Of a stretch of 64,000 nucleotides of DNA, positions 38,001 through 53,000 are shown one piece after another. The notes beneath the pieces are model-generated. The model made no database searches. It saw only the letters and a program-made list of their open reading frames with translations, and was not told the origin of the DNA. This DNA comes from Dicaeum eximium (taxonomy: Eukaryota; Chordata; Aves; Passeriformes; Dicaeidae): contig VWZP01002396.1 of the NCBI GenBank assembly GCA_013396995.1, positions 811,544-875,543 on the forward strand. Reading direction: 5' to 3'. Position 1 is the stretch's first letter. Each line of letters begins with the position of its first letter. The position numbers and the translations under genes are program-made.

Positions 38001-41000
38001 AAAGATTCTCCTAAATTACAAAGTTAATTCAATTTAAAATTCAGTTTTTAAATTCTCTCTTTGAAAACCAACAAAGGCAATATAAATTTTTTGATGACAC
38101 TTTTTGGTAGTAGTCATCTGAAGTTGAAAAATAAAAATTCCAAACTACTTCTCCTTCATTAGTTTATTTTAGGGGATGTTTAACACAGAAAATGTAGGTC
38201 ATAGCATCTCTTCTCCTTCCTGAGTGTGGTATTTTCAGAGTGAGACCATTAGAGGAAAAGAAAACAGAATGACAAATTGAAATAAGCTGGGGATGGGGAG
38301 CAGCAGATGTTTAGAATTATGCTGTAATAATTGCAAAAATCTATGCATCTCTCTTCATAGATGTAAAGGAAAAGACAAGCAAGTTTGGGAAATTTTTTTG
38401 TGCTTTTATTAAAAAGAGAATGAGAAAAAAAGTTCTTTCAACAGTTAGTGCTTTTATTCTGCAGAACACCAGTTCATTTTGTCAGTTTAATGACTGTATA
38501 CCAATTACATGAAGGAAGAAAGATAAGCAAAAGCTTCTCTTATAATAATCAAATAACTACAGAAGGTTTATATGTAGGAAAATTAACAGGAAATCAGCAT
38601 GTTCAATAAGATCAATAAAAGTTACAGCAGCTGCAGATCTGGTAGAATGCTGAAACATGAGAGCAAAGCAGGCTCCCCAAGCACAACAGAGAGCTTTGGG
38701 TGAGGTGAACAAATGACTAATAGTCACTGGGCTAGTTACAGGCATTCAAAAAGGGTGTAGAGAAAACATCTCATATTATTTTAGGATTAAAAACGGTAGT
38801 AGTAATCACAATATTCAGGAATTAAGCTTGGACCTCATTAGCCAGGTTTGTAAAAAAGGAATGGTAACTGTGCAAACTGCTTCTGTCATCTTATGCTTTG
38901 TATCTTCCGTCGTCTTCTTGTACCTTGTATCTTATATACATGGGAAGAAGGCAAAGGAGTCAAAATTTCATTATGAATTCTGGTGGTAAGGTGATTTCTG
39001 TACCCCTCAAAGACACACCAAAACATTACACGCTGCATTTCAGAGCAGGAAAAGTTGTCAGTGTTCATATCACTTGTACTGCTGACTTGTGCGTTCTTGA
39101 GGTCTTCAGTTACCCAAAGCCTTCTCACAGCAAAAGAGACTGAGAGATCGTCCCTTCTGCCAGGAATATGATACATTCCTGGTCTAAAAGCTCCATTCTC
39201 TTCACTAGAATCAAAGCCCTGTCCCTCTTTGGGATACTGCTATATAGTGTCTCACAGTCCACTGCCAATATTCCAGTTATCTAAATACATCCAAGTCCTG
39301 GTCACTGCCTGGACTCACTTTTCAAGTAGAAATGCTTTGTACTTACATTTAGAACCAAAACCAAATGTCTCAAGTATTAGACGTGTTCCTTTGTGAAGGA
39401 ACAATCTATGTGGGCCCTTTAAAAAGGGGAAAGCTTTTCTTAAAGAAAGAGTTCTTTAAACAAAGATAGTGCCAACAGCAGGTTGGGTGACTTTATCTTA
39501 TCTTAAGGTTTTGAGTGAGGCTTAAGTACCAAGTACAAAATAATTAGTATGTGTTTGCAGCTTTTGGCCTGTGGATCAAGTTTGATATAACAATTAGGGT
39601 TACATTAACAATTCCACCAGTGGATTTGAAGAAAAGTGAAAAGACATTGACGTCTATCTGAAAATTCATACAACAGCAAACTGCCAGAATAACCTTTGAA
39701 ATTTAGTGTTGACATGGCTTTCCAGAGAAATTTTATGCTGTGCTTGGCCAATAACTAAATGTTATGTTGATGGTGTTGATGATACTGTGATAACTGTGGG
39801 CTTGGCTTTAATTCAAGATTTGCATTTAATGGTTGATGGATTTTTGCACTTTTTAGAGCCTGCTTTTATCCTCTGTTTTTAATTGCAGTGGAACAGCAAC
39901 TTCACTAAACCCCCTGGATGAAAACTGCAGTTCATTACAGTGCTTGTGGTGTTCTTCCTTCCTGTAATTGTGTATAAATATGCTTGATCTTCATAGCTGA
40001 ACAGAAATCTGTCAACTATTTTTTTCTAGCAAACATTTTGTTTTTCTTTCAGTATTGAAGCTTCTTGAAGATTCTCTGAGAGATTCTCCAAGGTCTCTCT
40101 GGGTTTTATTCATGTATTCTGTTCGGTGATCCTGTCTATATTGTTGACTTTTCCATTTTATTTCACAGGAGTATGACAGGAAAAAGTACCAGTCAAATAG
40201 ACTGAGTTCATCTGAACTACAGATGCTGGCCAGCATGAAGAGACAACAAAATGAAGAATTATGGGATGCTGGGATCTCCCATGGGCTGAGCTCCTCACAG
40301 ATCAATTGCTGCAATGTCAGCCTAAGTATAAGCAGTGATGATGATGATGATACAGCAGCCAGGAACTCTTGCTTCCCACCAGTAAGTCTAAACCCACAGT
40401 ATTTTCTCAGGGGTCTTGAATACTAAATTTTCTTCGAGTAGAGTTGAAATTTAAGGTATCATAACCAAGGGTCTTAGAACTTATCAAGTAAAACATTTAA
40501 CCAAGACACATTCATTTCCAGCATGTTCTTTAGTACCACCATGGATAAAGAGCAAATCTATTATATATATTCCTTCCTAGAATCCTGAATAATCATGTAG
40601 GCTGTACAGTTCATCACAATAGTGGCTGACAACCTGCAGGTGTGTGATATAGTACTTAAAAATAGTTCAAAAATGAATGAAACCCAGATATACCAGTCAG
40701 CAGCTGCATTACAGTATGAGTAATGGAAAATAATTGCTTCTTACAACGATAAAGTCTTATTACTGAAAAGCTAAATGTTTAAAGAACTGAAGCAGGAAAA
40801 AGCAGCAAAAAGCTACAGTAGTTCTGAGCACTTAGTATGTGATCATTATGTATTTTACACCTTGGATCATTATTTGTCCTGATACAAAGTGGTACAGAAT
40901 CACACACAGCTGCACTATGTGACAGTACTGCTATAAGAAGCAGAGTATTTGTTGCATTCCACCAAAAAGTATTGAATGTATGAAAGCACAGAATAACATT

Positions 41001-44000
41001 TCAGGAACTATATAAAGGTACTAGCAGGAGCTGCTGTAAAACTAGATAACCTCATACTCCATTTATGTATCAGCAATAGAGCTGTTATTTTATTACAGTC
41101 GAGGCAATAATAAACAATGAATGTGGCTTAAGTAAAGCACACAGCACAACTCTGAGGCAAATGCAACGTTAGAAAAGTAAACACAGCTGTGTTGCCCCAA
41201 TATAAACTGTTGCAGAGTAAAAGCTCTAAATGTTAGGTGCAAATTACCTTCAAGGTTCTACAGGGTCCAAATAGAGGCCTGTAGCAGCAACTTTCCATGG
41301 TGAACGATAAACACAGTGCTGGAACTTTGTTAAATGAAGGTTTCAAATGAGAAGAAATCTGTTGATAAGTGGGTTATTGTACAAATAAGAACTTGATTTA
41401 CAGAGGAATATTTTGCAGGACATCAGAGAAACATTAGTGGCATTAACTATTTGATATATATCTCAATTACATATTTTGTTAATTTAATATTTCCAGTGTG
41501 TTTTCTCCATACTCATTAAATAGGCTCAAACATGGTACAAATCTGCAAGACCAGACAAATGGAACTCAATTAAATATAGAGAATAGCAGTCTCATTATTT
41601 TTTTAGTAGTTTAATTATAAGGAAATTGATAAGAATATTTAGGCACGTTAGGTTTGGTTAATACAAATTACATTACTAAAACAAAAGGAACTTTTAAAGT
41701 GAAATGTACTGCTGCGTTATTCAGTGAAGCACAATATGATTGCAAAGAGTATTCTTTGATCTTTCTGCCTTGATCAACTTCTGTAGCTTCAATCTAAAAT
41801 AATGTTTAGATGTAATAGGTTAGTAATATAAATTGCAATTTAATATAGTTGGAGTTTTTCATAACAGCCTTTTATAGCCATATTTCTCTACATAATTCAA
41901 GCATAAAAAACAAGATTTTGTCTTTGAGAGAATTCTTCACATTTCATCCAGCTGACTGAAGAGTTTGATGTGGCTTACACATTCAGCCTTGTCAGGTTTT
42001 TCCTCTGCGTTTTGCAAGGTGGACATTGAGGGTTTAAGATTAAATGGCAAGAACCTCATTTCCAAGGAGGGGTAACTTAGGAAAGAAACCTAATCTTTCT
42101 CAGATAAAGACAAACCACTTAGTCCCTCACAAAAACATAGAAATTCAGCTTTCCAGGTCTTCCGCACCCATTTACCTCAGCCTTTATGGAGAGCAGCACT
42201 GTATCAGTGCAGTGTCAGTCAGTCCCCAGAATCTCCTGTTTCACTTCATGTTTTCCTTGCTGAGATATCAGCCAGAGCACCAGCTATTCATGGGTATGAT
42301 GGAAGTTTTTTGAGTATGGACTTGTGTGTTTAACACTACTTGATGTAATTCTGTTCCAACATTTGGAAAAATGCAGAGTATCTATGTGAGGGTGATAATT
42401 CACTTTGTAGGCCTTTGGTATCTAAGAAGGCTGTTAACAACATTTGTAATGGAGCTGATTATTTAATCACCCCACATTCTTTTAACACAGAAGCTTTTGA
42501 AAGAGTAGTTGGGGGAATTGTTGGTATGCTGATGTTAAATTTCAGTATATTTTGATATGCTTACAGCATTTCAGAAGACTTGAGAGTAGCAATGCTGTGC
42601 CAGTATTCAAATGGTTAGCTGAAATGAAAATGTCTTTAGACATGCATTCTCTTTCTGTAAGACCTGAAATCATGGAATTATAGAATACTTCCATTTGGAA
42701 GGGACCTTTAAAGGTCATCTAATCCATCCCTCCTACCACTGGGCAAGGACACCTTCCACTAAACCCAGTTGCTCAGGTCCCCTCCAACCTTGAACATTTG
42801 TAGGGATGGGCAGTCACAGCTTCTCTGGGCAACCTGTTCAATGCCTCACCACCCGCATTGTAAAAAAATTCTTCCTAACATCTGATCTAAATCTACACTC
42901 TTTTAGTTTAAAACTGTTGCCCTTTAACTGTTGTCCTTAATTGCCCTGCTAAAAACTCTGTTCCCATCTTTCTTGTAAAGGCTCTTTTAGGTACTGAATG
43001 GCTGCAGTAAGACCTTCCCAGAGCTTTCTTCTCTCCGTGCTGAAAACCCCAGCTCCCTCAGCCTGTTCCCATAGGAGATGTCTTCCAGTGCTCTGATAAT
43101 TTTTGTAGCCCTGCTCTGAACCCAGCAGGTCTGTGTCTTTCCTGTGCTGAGGACCCCAGAGCTGGACACAGGACCCAGGTGGGGTCTCACAGGGGCAGAG
43201 TAGAGGGGCAGAATTCCCTCCCTGAACCTGCTGCCAAGGCTTCTTTGGATGCAGCCCAGGATACCACTGGCATTCTGGTCTGACAGCTCTTCATCCCCCA
43301 ATACTCCCCAGTCCTTCACAGAGCTGCTCTCAATCCCCTCATCCCCCAGTACTTCTAAACTCATAATTTCCTCAGCTTCCAGTTTTTATAAAGAAGTGTT
43401 TCTTATATGTATATTTATTCCTTATATATATTTATTATGTAAAAAATATATGGGTAGAATAAAAGCAGATTTGTTTTTATGTCTCTGATCATTAGTACCA
43501 CTATGGTTTGAGTTAAGAGAACTTTCAAATGCTCAATCCTTCCAAAATCAGATGTACAAACTGCAGAAAACTTTATAGATACATATATATAGATAGATAG
43601 ATAGATATAGATCTGTAGCCATCTTCCAGTTACATAGGTAAATTATTTTAGCAGTGCAATATATAGAAAAGAAATGGAAATAATCCTCATATTGGAATTT
43701 GAGAAATTAAGTACAGCTTGAAATTCTTGTCAAAATTAAACTTTCATGCTTACATGTATTTCCAAGTTGTGTCTTTCTGATTCTTTAAATCAGTAGTATC
43801 AATTGCTTCCTCTTATGTTTTTCAAAGATAAATAAGAAGTATTTTCTGGCAAATTTTTCTTCATTTTATACATTTGTGTCCTTTAGGTGGAATCTATGGC
43901 AACAGCACCACCAGAAGGCTGCTTCTTGTGTATCTATAATTTTGAAATATCTTTGATGTTTTTCAAGGCAGGGAGGGTATAATCATGTTAGATAGTGAAT

Positions 44001-47000
44001 TTATGTATCAAAGTAAAATTCTATATATAAACCACATTCTAAGTGAGTTTAATCTTTTTCACCATTTAACCTTTTTTTGCCTGATTTCCAGAGTCATTGA
44101 AAAGTGTCATGTTACTGACTTTAATGAATCTGAGAAACCCTTGTGAATGTAAAGGCACATAGATCAATCATATTATTGAGCTGCAGTTAGAACAGATGTC
44201 CTTAAACAACTACAAAACAGATATACTAAAACTGTGGATTTATAGTATATGATAGTTTACCAAGAACTGAATATATGCTGTCAGGAGAAAATGTTGAAAT
44301 GTAAGTGGTTTAGCTGCTGCAGTAAACTGTGACACCCAAAAAGAAACAAAATCACTTTGAATATTATACATTACCTAGCATCATCTCAGTTATAAATATG
44401 AAAAAACTTCTACTTTAAAATGGAGTTACTTTGAAGGTGAATTGTAAACCCTTGTAAAATGTGTGTGGGGCACAGTTTCAATTCAATAATATGTGTATGT
44501 AGAGCTAAATATTTTAAAATATTTTATTTGACCATGTCTTACCTGAATGTTTTCTTAAATCTTAAGACCTATGAAAATCCATGCTAGATTGGCAACACTA
44601 TGAAAGACACGGTTCTATATATTGCAGAATTTAATGTGAAGTTTATACTCACACCTGTATACATTATCCAAGAAAATTTACAAAGCTTACATTTCTGTTT
44701 AAATGCTTTGCTTTATTCTAGAGATCTTGTAAGACTTTCTTGCCCTGAGAATTGGCCCATTCAGCTTCTTGGATAGTTGTTTCCACAGTTTGGACACCAA
44801 TTCAGATACAACACAAACATTCTGGAGAAATCTATACAAGATTCTCTATTCTCATCTATATGAGAATTCAGGATATCTTACTGCATATGGTCCCTGTTTC
44901 TCATCAGAATTGCAAAGGAGATAGAAGATTCTCCTAATTGCTCACTGATATATCCTGGAAGCTTGTAGTGGTATAATTGTGATATAATGTTGCATTAACA
45001 GAATCCAAATTATGCCCACCACTAAGACGTGTGTTTCAAGTAAGGAATACTCACAAAGAAAGATTACTTGTTCCACAAGCAACTTCCTAAATATAAATTC
45101 AGTCACATAAGTCTTGATCTGAAAAATATTTGAAAGAGTACTTCCAGGTTCATACCTAATTTATGGAAGGTCTTCTGGCCTCCTTTGTGAGTTTTCAGAA
45201 AAGAAAGCCACTTAACACAGAAATGGTCTGGGAGAACTGAAGTCTGACAGACAAGAGGAGTGCTATTTAAACCCAGAATTATGCCAACTGTGAGCTCAGT
45301 TTGACAACCCCTGGAGGGATCTGTTCACATCAAGTCAAATTGCAAAACTGAGGCAGAGTATTCTTTATTATGAAATGAGACTAAGAATTATTTAGACAGA
45401 TATTCTGGTTCATGGACTGACTAATTCACTCTCTGTCTTGTCCTCATCTTCCACTAGCTATCATCTGGGAATTGCACTATCCACCACCAGGCAGTGAGTC
45501 ATATTTGGTAGTAATTAGGATGTCATTCATCCTGTACATATATTTTACATCATCCCTTTCCATTTTCTGAAACCATGAGAACATACTCATTTTGACATTA
45601 ATTTTTGTTTTAAAAAATTCATTTCATAACACTTTTTTATTATTTTAGCATTTAATGTACTAAATTGTACAAGTATTGTTAGTGTATGCTTACATTTTCA
45701 TTTCTTTTGCATTTCCTTCAATGACTTGTTTAGAACTGCTTTTGAGGTGTGTGATAATGGCACAGAGAGTCTCTTCTGGTAGAACTACATATATTCTGGG
45801 AGAAAATGTGTGTGAATTTTAGAATTCTTGAATTTTTACTTTATGAATATTGATCTTTCTCGCAAATAACCCTTTTTAATGCCATAAACCAAATGTAGTT
45901 TGAAACTTTTGGGGCATGCACTTACAATGGGTAGGTAAGGTTTGAGTGGAAAATTATCATATTTTGTATGAATATTTATACAGTCCACTCTTAGCTATTC
46001 ATGAACAGCTTAATCCAGGCTTCAAAGCTGCGGTGCCATGGAGAATCATATGTGCTTCAGTAACCTTCATTTGGGACTGCTAAAATTACTGTTATTGCTG
46101 CTTCTAACTTGGTCTGTCAGCCCTCTTACCTCTCCTTTGTTGTTTTCTACTCTTAAAAATGGTTCGTTCTGCACAGATCCTACCAAGAGTTCCTTCCTCA
46201 TGCTTTGTACATATGTTCAATCCAGACTCTTCTGTCAGACAAGTCTTTACCACCCTCCATCTCTGAAGTTTCCTGACTGTCCCAACACTCTCACAGGCAG
46301 CAGAGAAATTGTGTGATTGACTCCTTAATTCATATGTATTTCCACCCAGACAAGAATCATCTTTAAAATTGGACTTTTGTACAGTTAGGAACAGAATATC
46401 CATTTTTAATTTCACAGATTAGAAAAAAAGACTGTAAAATTCTAATATCAGAAGCTGGAAATGAATATGCTCATACCAGATCTCTGACATACTTCTAAAC
46501 AATCTATTATTTTTGTTTTCCACAGCCCGTCAGTCAGGAGCATCACTATCAGAAAGAAATGAGCCCACTTTCTCCTTCCAGCCCACGGTAAGATTCCATT
46601 TATAGCCCAGGCAGTAAGGATTCAGTTAGAGTGTTCTGAATATTAAATGTGACAGTCTTTGATTTAATCTTCAGTCTCTTTTCAATTGCAACCTCCTCTC
46701 AGAGGGTTTTATTGCTCGTTTTAGTCATTGTCTACAGTATGTCTGAGCTGTCTGGGAACACAGAACTGAATTCTGCATGTTTTGGATGTACCACTGTGTA
46801 TTTAAAGTATCTGACACAGGCCTTGCTCCTACATCTGCTTTGATGTGTGATTCAGCAAATCGTCCTCATCTCACATACATACACTCTCATCTATTTCTTT
46901 CTCCTCTCTGCTTTGAAGGCTTAGAGCTAAAATTCTGTATGTGACTGTAGGTGTCAGGGAATCAATTGGTTCCAAAAGATTTTAATGCTACTTATTAAGA

Positions 47001-50000
47001 AAGGGCTTTTTCTCAATAGATAGCCCAGTTAGAAGAGGGGGTTACAACACTCTGGGATAGAGCAAAGGGATCCTGTCTACAGCATATTTTGTCTGTCTGG
47101 TTTTTAGCTTGATCTGTTTTGTTTGGAATCAGAACAAAATCCCTGTGACTTCAATGTAAGGTGAGATGACAAGGGGAGAAGGTGGCTAAGGAAAATTAAT
47201 CACATTGAGACTGTTGAGACAATCAAGATTAATTGTCCAGTTTCAGACCTGCTTTGTACCTGTGAAACCCTGACATCACTTTGTCAATTTTTTAACTGCC
47301 TGAACAAGAGATCTACTAATTTTTAAAAGCAGTCCTATTTCACTTTCACTTGGTGTCATTAATGTGGATTTTGCTTGTCCAAGTTTTAACTGGATGATGT
47401 ATGTGTGTTGTGGGGCAGGGATAGCAGAAGAGGACATTTCAGGTACAACTTCTTTATATTTTACCAACAGTCTGAAATATTGTCTGAGAACTAATTGTCA
47501 CTCAGTTTGCAGGATAATGTGCTTCTCCTCACACAGATGTTTTCAGCCATTTGTCTCACTTGCTATCCATATTTTTATGGACTCGAAATGTTCTGATTAG
47601 ATTTTATGAAGTGAACAAACTGAAACTTTCTGTGCAAGTTCACCCAGATGCATCAGTTATTGCAAGACACAGCCATATATTTCCAATATATTACTGGAAT
47701 TAAAGAATAATTCTAGATTCCTGTTCCCTTTCACATGTAAATCAAGATACTTATGTTTGTCCAGATGACCTCTCTGCCTTGGGTGATGGTTGTCTAAGGA
47801 ACCATCTCTTTATGAGTTGTTGAATGGATGAAGTGAACAGAAATAATTGACTACAGTCCACAGAGTACAACAGGAGGTACCTTGATACAGAACTTTGGAC
47901 TCTTTATTCCAAAATTGATTTTGTAGTTCCGATGACTTTATAATTACCTATATTTTAGTGCAAGCTACATTCTTTGTCTTCATTTTGCCCATACATTGGT
48001 TAAGTCAGGTTTTATTAAGTTATTTTTATGCATGTGCTAAAGCAATTTGGTACTTGGTACATTTTATATACTGGAAAAACAAATAAACACCATTATCTGT
48101 AAAAAGAAAGTGTTTCATCATATCAAGTTAATATGATCAACAATGAAAACTTGTATTTCCATATAATAAAATTTAAAACAAAATAATATAATTTATTACT
48201 TAGTTCTTGTGCTGTTTTAATCCAGTATGCACAGTAGACTTAAATTTCCCTAGAAATCATTTTCAAGAAATGCAGGTGGTATTCATAAAATACCTGACTT
48301 GCAAGTGCTTCATAAATTCAGTAACCCTTGTGAACTGCCAGAAAAGCATTATTGGGCTGTAAATACAGAAGATGACACAATTATGAGGTCAGTTTGCATC
48401 ATGATATAAAAACTGGAGATGATGTGACTTGAATACCATTATTCACATCGTTACCTTTCATTTAGAATGGAAAACTGTCATGTTTTTCACAGAGGATGTG
48501 TACCTAAATAAGGGTAATAAAATTAAAATTAATGGCAATTAATGGCAATAATTAATAAATAATACTAATGGCAATTAATAAAATAAAATTAATGGCAAAT
48601 AAAATTAATAGCAATTCTGTAACTTAGTTCCTAAACTGTTTTTAAAGGCAATTTTAACAAATCCTGTATAAGCAACAAGAAAATGTCTAAAACTTTGCAA
48701 GCCAACTATAGTTTTGTAGGGAGCACATGGAATATTTTAAATACAGCCACTTTAGGTGTGTGGGTGTAAATGCTATGGTATAAAGACGGTTACCTGTGCA
48801 TTTACTGAATGAACAAATAGTTTTTTGTAAAGAGGGGTAAAGAACAGATCTTGAGAGTAATTTTTAAAAGTGTAGTAGTGATATTTTCTGGGAAATGAAA
48901 AGAGACCAATGTGGAAGCTATTGTCCAGTAAATGTAGGTTCTGTCCATAATATGATAAAAGGACAAGCCAAGAAGGAAAGCCTGTGAAAGTAATGGAAAT
49001 TCAGTCAAAAAACAACTCAGCTCAACTCATTGTCCATTGGTTCCGCTGGGTAAAGGTCATAAGTCTGCCAAGAACATTGCTCCTGCCATACAAATCACCC
49101 CACCTATGCTGCTCTGCAAGGCAGAGAACCAGGTAATGAAAGGAGACCGCTGAGTGCAGAGGCTGCAGGGCCAGCAGAGTGAGGTGATGTGGGGTGTTCC
49201 AGCCCTGGCCATGCAATTCCCACAGCGGAAGTGCTGCTGGCAGAACTCGGGAATTGCTTTCTTCCCTGCAAACAGGGAGCTGTGACTGTCTGTCTTGCTT
49301 CTTCCTCCAGCAAGGACTACATTTTGCTATATAACCAGCATCTACTTAGTAAGATTTTGTCCTCCAAACTATTTGTGTGTCATAGAAGGTTTGGAAGTTT
49401 CACTAAAGGAAATCCTAGAAGATAGTAAGTGTTCTAGAATTTCAGCCATACTGAACTGTGATATGCAGAGCTGCTCTCTGAAAAAGATCACTTGAACCTA
49501 TTTCATTAGTAGACTTTTATAAAGTTCTAGAGATGCTCTCCATAAAATTTATTTCTGATAAAATATTATTTTTCTGCCTTAGAGAAAAGTTTCAACTTAT
49601 TAGAAAAACCCTATCTTTATAAACATTGCCTCACTAGATCCTGTCTTGGCATCCTACTCAACTCTTCCCAAACTACCAAATAAAATTTGTTCCTCTTGTT
49701 CAACAGTTGTTCTACAGAAACTGCACTAAAGTAGGGTACAAATATTTCAACATGTAATTAAGTATCCTTTCACAAGAAGTATATTTTACTTAAATAATTT
49801 TGTGCCGAATGTGCATGGCCAAATTTTCAATTAGGTTTTACCCAGATGGTTTTTTTTCAGTTTCTTCTATCTAAAATCAGCTGGTAAGGCCTGCAGCCTC
49901 TGACAAATGATTAAGAGTTACTGACCTCCCTTCATGTGGGCTTGGTGTGAGCTGACTAAAGCAGGTTGTCTTGTCATTGTAGCCTACATTTGTTAAGTTA

Positions 50001-53000
50001 CACTGATGGGGTTGTCATCATTATTCTTTCCTCCACAATCAAAAAAACCCAAAAAACTAAACAATACAATCAACCCAAAGGAAAGTAAATAACATTTTCA
50101 TCCCTTTTATGGTAAATGTTATAGATTTGGGATTTGTCACCACAAAATGTTTCACTGATACGGAGAGTGGTGTGTTTGAGGAGGACAATAACTTTTTAAA
50201 AAAAGTTGTTGGTTTTACCTTAAGGAAAAAAGCAGAACCCAAATCTTCAGTTGCTACTTTATCCAACAATGTGATTTTCTTATTTTTGTAATGATATGCA
50301 TGCACAGCACTTCAGGTAATGAATCATGAGATGCATAAACATGTTCCTTTAACTAAAGGTATATTTTAATTATATTCAAACTTGATGACTGGTAAAATTT
50401 AGGTAGGGTACTTATAAATTATATGTAAATATAATGAACATCTCTTTCTGTGCATTCTGACCACTATTGGTTTTAGGGAATAAATTATTTCTTTCTCTTT
50501 ATTTGAAATTTTCTTCTAGAGAAATCTCTTTTTAGAACCTATCATTACCATATATATTGCCATTATCATGGTACCTAAAATTTGCATAACTTGCATAATA
50601 TCAGTGATTCCAGCATAAAAACACATCAGCTGTAGACTTTCAAATATTAAAAGTTTCTTCAGCTTTGAGACCACCATTCAAGTACTCTCATCCATCCCAG
50701 ATGAAAACTAAACATTCCAATAGCTGGTGCATGTGTTATTATACCATTGAGAGATTCTGTAAAATTAAACTCACCTATGAAGTGGTGCAGTAAAAGGGGG
50801 ATTGTAGCTATAATCTTTATTTGCACTACACCAGAACCTCTCCCTCATGCAGGGTGTGAAATTCAGGCACAAGAGGCCTTTGTATTTCCATTCAAAGGTT
50901 TGAATAGCAGAATAACTTAGTTAAGAAGCACATTTAAAGACTGGATTTTTCAAACAAAAGCATATTTATTCTTATGATTCATTTTAAGATCATACAACAC
51001 CATTACTTCTGCAAAACAGACAATATTACATTATGAAGTAGTATAAAATTACACAACAGTTGTCAAAATAAGTGAAAAAGAACAATGTATCACAAAATGT
51101 ACTTGGGTTTTATTTTATTTGTTCAGTTACTTACCCACAAAATAGAGTAATTTGCAGTAGATCTCCCAGTCGTTAATCTGAATTAGCGAAGTTCTGCTGC
51201 ATTTGTCAGGCAATAATGTGCATAAAAAAGTACACGACAAAAGAAGCAAATGGCACAGGAACCATCTAATTGAACAGGTTACATTTTTTAATTATGATGC
51301 TAAAAAGCTTAGCTGCAGAAAGATTATGGAGAACCAAGTGGCTAACATAGTAAAGCTTGTTAAAATAACCCAAAAATGGCTTTCCCTTGTATGGGAATCT
51401 AAGAAAAGGGAAATGTGACAGCGTATGCACTAAGGATTTAACTATAAAACATGGCAAATACTTTCAAACATGCTGCTACACCCCTGTCAATGTAAGGTAG
51501 TCTATCTTTTTTTTTTCCTCCTTTTTTTTCATTCTTTTTTTTTTCTTTTTTTTAAATATATTTTGTTTTTTTAGCTGCAGGACTTAACAAGAGTAATTTT
51601 ATTGGTTGCCCACTTTTTCTGGATATTCTTGGGCCATTCAAACAAAGGCCATGCTTATATGTAAAGACAGAGACTAGACAGTAAAAGATTTTACCCCTCA
51701 GATACGTCAGATTGAAAGGACAAGATCCCTGTTTCCAGACTGTTACAATCTCTTCCCATACTCAGCCGAACTGTTGCTATTGTCCTTTATCCATGTGGCT
51801 TTTTCCAGGGCATCTCCAGTGTTTATGGATGACAGGTTGCTTTGATCCAGGCACAAGTCAGTAGCTAAGGTCTTAACCCATCCTCTGAAAACTCTGAGAG
51901 CCTTGGGAACTGCACAGAACAGTCAGATGCTGTTGGTGGCTGGTTATGGAAAAAGGAATCACTTTGATTGCAGCAAGACTTCTTAGTCACTAGATTCACG
52001 TACTTCCTGAACTCGTAGAACAGTAAAATATAACTTCTTTTAAAAATTTGATTTAATTGTTAAAAATATGCAAAAAAAAGGTACATCCTACCTAACAGAC
52101 ACTTCATTAAATGTGTAAGTCCATTTCATTCACTGATCAATGAGTATTTAATGTAGTTACTAGAATTTACTTGTTTAGGTTAGAGTAACACAAAGGAATT
52201 TTGACACACCTTTGCAAATTCATTACTTCCAATCTATATAGCTGATCTTCTGATAAATGAATCACAACTAGCAAGGAAGAAAGAGCTAGTACTTTACTTA
52301 TGTCAGGCATTAAAACACTGTTTTTCTCTGCTCATGCCATTTATATAGCTTGTGAATATCAAGACTATAATCTAGCCAGCAAGCTAACATAGTGATAATC
52401 TAAAAGTTCAGTCTTTAAGTGAAATTAAATGTTCCTTCCATTTAACAGAAACTATGATAGCAATTTCATGTATTTAACCACAAAACGTAGACCAAATAGA
52501 AAAATATATTAATTACTAAATTGTTAACCTCCAAATTCATGTCATTTGTATTTTTAGATGTAGATGACTGTGTATGGTTTTAATAACCTGCACAAAGTTA
52601 TCATTTCAACTTTGGTAATGAAAGAAAAACTGGAAAGCATTAACAGGTCAGATTTTCAGCCCATACCAGTCAGCATGATTATAGTGTACATACCTGTAGT
52701 AGCACCTAACTTTATCTAAATATCTTGTTTAGTAAGTAGAATTCACATCTCCTTTGTTATCCTTGAATCCAATCTGGCATCCCTAAGATAGTTCATTTCG
52801 AGATTTGAGACTTTAAGAGCAGATTCAAGCGTTCCCTGCACAGTTGCACTGGTACTTTTTATGATCTCATGCACAATTAAATTATTTCGCTTTTAAGGAG
52901 GTCCCTCGCTCCATTAGAAGTGCAGTGTTTGGCAAAATGGACTTGCTGAAGTGGTTTGGAGGAAGGGAAAAGGCATTGTCTAAATATGCTTGTGATTTTC

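Larger units (their letters stand above)
40382..46525 (+). other. CFAP20DC: Intron 14 of CFAP20DC
   Basis: Intron of 6.1 kb holding a CR1 fragment (42669-43365) and a TAGA/TA microsatellite (43576-43612). The rest is AT-rich, with no recognised gene. Open frames over 46038-46415 on both strands match nothing I know. Confidence 0.6.

Noticed and set aside
43576..48616. Tandem repeats as a CRISPR-like array
   Set aside because: The repeats are microsatellite and AT-rich slippage types without regular spacers, in a vertebrate genome.
49020..49320. GC-richer patch in intron 15, as an exon or retrogene
   Set aside because: No open frame is longer than about 70 codons and no family or repeat match is apparent; left as unexplained intron DNA.
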